Below are positions 13,471 to 14,856 of a stretch of DNA of 14,856 bases, one piece after another. Location: NCBI GenBank assembly GCA_910585855.1, contig CAJUGZ010000077.1:1-14856 (forward strand), in the 5' to 3' direction. The stretch is from an uncultured Lachnospiraceae bacterium. GTDB lineage: Bacteria; Bacillota_A; Clostridia; Lachnospirales; Lachnospiraceae. The number at the start of each line of letters is the position of its first letter. Position 1 is the first letter of the stretch. A program made the position numbers and the translations under genes. The notes below the pieces were generated by a model that saw nothing but the letters and a program-made list of their open reading frames with translations, searched no databases and was not told the DNA's origin.

Positions 13471-14412
13471 TTAATCTGAATTTTGAGTAAATGAATCTAA
13501 TGGAAGGATCGTTTGCAGTGCATTTCCATTACTGCCGTTGATAATAATTTTCATCTCAGGAAGAATTTCTTCCATTGCTTCATAGAACATGCGATGTCTG
13601 GTAACAGCAGGATTTTTGATATATTCCTTATACATTGCGTTAAAACGTGCTACCTGTCCATTGGCTTCATTGATTCGCTGCTGTTTGGTTGCTTCTGCAT
13701 CTTTTAGGATCTTATCAACTTTTGCTTCTGCTTGAGGAAGCTGTTCATTTCGGTATTTATTGGCATTATTAATAGCGGTTTCCTTTCCCTGTTTTGCTGT
13801 TTCCACTGCTTTAAATGCTTCCATAACTTCGGTTGTAGGCGGTTCAGAGTCTTGAATCGTAATATTTACTAATTGAATCCCAATATCATGAACGGAAAGC
13901 TGATTTACAATTTTTTCACGAATAGAAGATTGAATTTCTGTTTTGCCGGTGGTTAGTACGCTGTCTACGTCATAAGCTGCAATTACTCCTCGGATACAGC
14001 TTTGAGCAATATTTTTAAGGATAAGCTCTGGGTTTTCAGAGGCATAAAGTGCTTTTACTGGTTCGATGATACGATATTCAATAAAGAAATCGACATTCAC
14101 AAAGTTGTAGTCTGAAGTAATCATTAAAGATTCCGATTCGTCAGAATAGTTATTTCCTGTATCATATCCGATTGCAAAACCTTGGATTGTGGTATTGACC
14201 TTATGAATTTTTTGTACAAATGGAATTTTAAAATGCAGTCCAGAATCGGTTACAGCAGTTGCTTTTCCAAAAGTGGTTAAAACAGCCTGCTGCTGTTCAC
14301 TGATACTGTAAAAAGAACTTGCTGCTGTAATAAGACAGAACAGCAAAATCACAATAATAAACAAAACCTTTCCAAACATTTTTCTTTTTTTTGTAAAATC
14401 TACCACTTCCAT
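13471..14412 (-). CDS. hflK: SPFH/band-7 membrane protein HflK
   Basis: Partner of HflC in the FtsH-regulating membrane complex. The 313-residue protein has a short basic cytoplasmic start, one membrane segment (about residues 14-33, KVLFIIVILLFCLITAA), then the SPFH domain beginning SISEQQQAVLTTFGKA and DSGLHFKIPFVQKIH. The HflK-type NITIQDSEPPTTEVMEAFKAV segment is followed by a long charged helix (QAEAKVDKILKDAEATKQQRINEANG). The C-terminus (RHRMFYEAMEEILPEMKIII) fits the family. It is shorter than enterobacterial HflK, which has longer glycine-rich termini. GAAAGGAG lies eight bases before the ATG. It is the first gene of a two-gene transcript with a strong promoter at 14539-14567 and a leader hairpin at 14464-14502. 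Confidence 0.92.
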   Translation of the reverse strand: MEVVDFTKKRKMFGKVLFIIVILLFCLITAASSFYSISEQQQAVLTTFGKATAVTDSGLHFKIPFVQKIHKVNTTIQGFAIGYDTGNNYSDESESLMITSDYNFVNVDFFIEYRIIEPVKALYASENPELILKNIAQSCIRGVIAAYDVDSVLTTGKTEIQSSIREKIVNQLSVHDIGIQLVNITIQDSEPPTTEVMEAFKAVETAKQGKETAINNANKYRNEQLPQAEAKVDKILKDAEATKQQRINEANGQVARFNAMYKEYIKNPAVTRHRMFYEAMEEILPEMKIIINGSNGNALQTILPLDSFTQNSD

Positions 14413-14455
14413 ACAATAAACTCCTTTCTTTAAATAACAGATCGTTTAGAAATAG

Positions 14456-14502
14456 AAAACAAAAAGACTTTTGCAACCGATTATGGTTAAAACAAAAGTC
14501 TT
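14456..14502 (-). terminator. Terminator-like hairpin in the hflK leader
   Basis: On the minus strand AAGACTTTTG (14493-14502) pairs perfectly with CAAAAGTCTT (14464-14473). A nested AACC/GGTT stem sits in the loop, and TTTTT, G, TTTT follow. It lies between the promoter and hflK, so full read-through is needed for expression. This fits a leaky terminator or an attenuator. No T-box or other known leader motif is visible. Confidence 0.65.
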
Positions 14503-14538
14503 GTTCTTTCAAGTTTCTTTTTTCTTCTTACTATTGTA

Positions 14539-14567
14539 AGTATATCATAATGTTAAAAAATTGTCAA
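14539..14567 (-). promoter_or_regulatory. Strong sigma-A promoter of hflK-hflC
   Basis: On the minus strand a perfect TTGACA (14562-14567) and TATACT (14539-14544) are separated by 17 bp. This is the closest match to consensus in the window. Transcription would start near 14532. Confidence 0.85.
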
Positions 14568-14625
14568 TAAATTGATAAAATTTTACAAATATTGCCGAAA
14601 TATGTGGATTTTATCTTTTAATTTA

Positions 14626-14856
14626 GAGGACGCCAGATTCGAAAACGATGGGCATCCTGCTGTTCCGGTTTCCAAAAAGCAAGAAGTTCTAAGACTTCTG
14701 CCTTTTCCTTTTTCCAACCGTACAGACCGGGGCGCAATTCGCCCTCCTGACAGCCGAAACGGAATGGGTGTAAGGAAGGATTTTACCAGCCGTAATACAA
14801 TCTCTTTCCTATTATCCGGGCTAAACACGCCCCTTTTTTTTCACACCCTGCATGGA
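14626..14856 (+). repeat. Dispersed structured repeat, family A (right copy, cut by window edge)
   Basis: Starts AGAGGACGCCAGATTCG and runs parallel to the minus strand of 1-292, sharing the block of about 46 nt after CCTGCTGTTCCGG, then ACAGACC, GCGCAATTCGCC and GGCTAAACACG. It ends at the window edge inside the T-run hairpin (CACACCCTGCATGGA). Intervening stretches differ clearly from the left copy, yet a GGGCG/CGCCC hairpin around CAATT and the CGGTT/AACCG pairing are kept. No translated gene is supported here; 14568-14625 is AT-rich with nothing visible. Confidence 0.82.

Noticed and set aside
1..14856. CRISPR array or cas genes
   Set aside because: No regularly spaced short repeats with unique spacers occur; the only tandem repeat (239-292) has no spacers.

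Overview
The window looks like chromosomal DNA of a low-GC, Gram-positive gut anaerobe of the Lachnospiraceae (Clostridia) type. Supporting signs are a leucine-type T-box leader, strong AGGAGG-like ribosome binding sites, sigma-A promoters, a YesL/DUF624 protein, and long structured repeats between genes. The genus cannot be fixed from the sequence alone. Both window ends lie inside copies of the same dispersed repeat, in opposite orientation. The window is therefore probably a whole contig of a draft assembly that broke at repeats.

Layout, left to right. (1) 1-292: repeat family A, ending in three 18-bp tandem units. (2) 333-2407: promoter, T-box leader and leuA, the first step of leucine synthesis. 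(3) 2411-3628: a very AT-rich, foreign-looking methyltransferase gene between two oppositely oriented copies of structured repeat family B. (4) 3632-5080 (-): a MATE efflux transporter. (5) 5284-8968: a tightly coupled operon of a Fic AMP-transferase-like protein, a CHASE2 membrane adenylate cyclase and a TIM-barrel epimerase-like enzyme, whose stop and start codons overlap by 4 nt at both junctions. (6) 9022-9171: repeat family C. (7) 9211-10686: promoter, cyclophilin and a two-domain GNAT acetyltransferase. (8) 10692-10733: a bare hairpin with family-B-like ends. (9) 10758-12309: a divergent pair, a membrane-anchored unknown protein (-) and a YesL/DUF624 membrane protein (+). (10) 12357-12515: a third family-B copy. 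(11) 12554-14567 (-): hflK-hflC with a strong promoter and a leader hairpin. (12) 14626-14856: a second family-A copy.

Most genes are ordinary housekeeping or accessory genes. Two things stand out. The first is a superfamily of intergenic elements anchored on GGACGC, often starting directly after a gene's stop codon. In the three full family-B copies a 24-position outer stem keeps its length and pairing while its sequence changes, around a conserved core of about 93 nt with two hairpins and a possible pseudoknot. The second is the Fic / CHASE2-cyclase / TIM-barrel operon, which looks like a nucleotide-signalling module of unknown output. No transposase, CRISPR array, tRNA or rRNA is visible.
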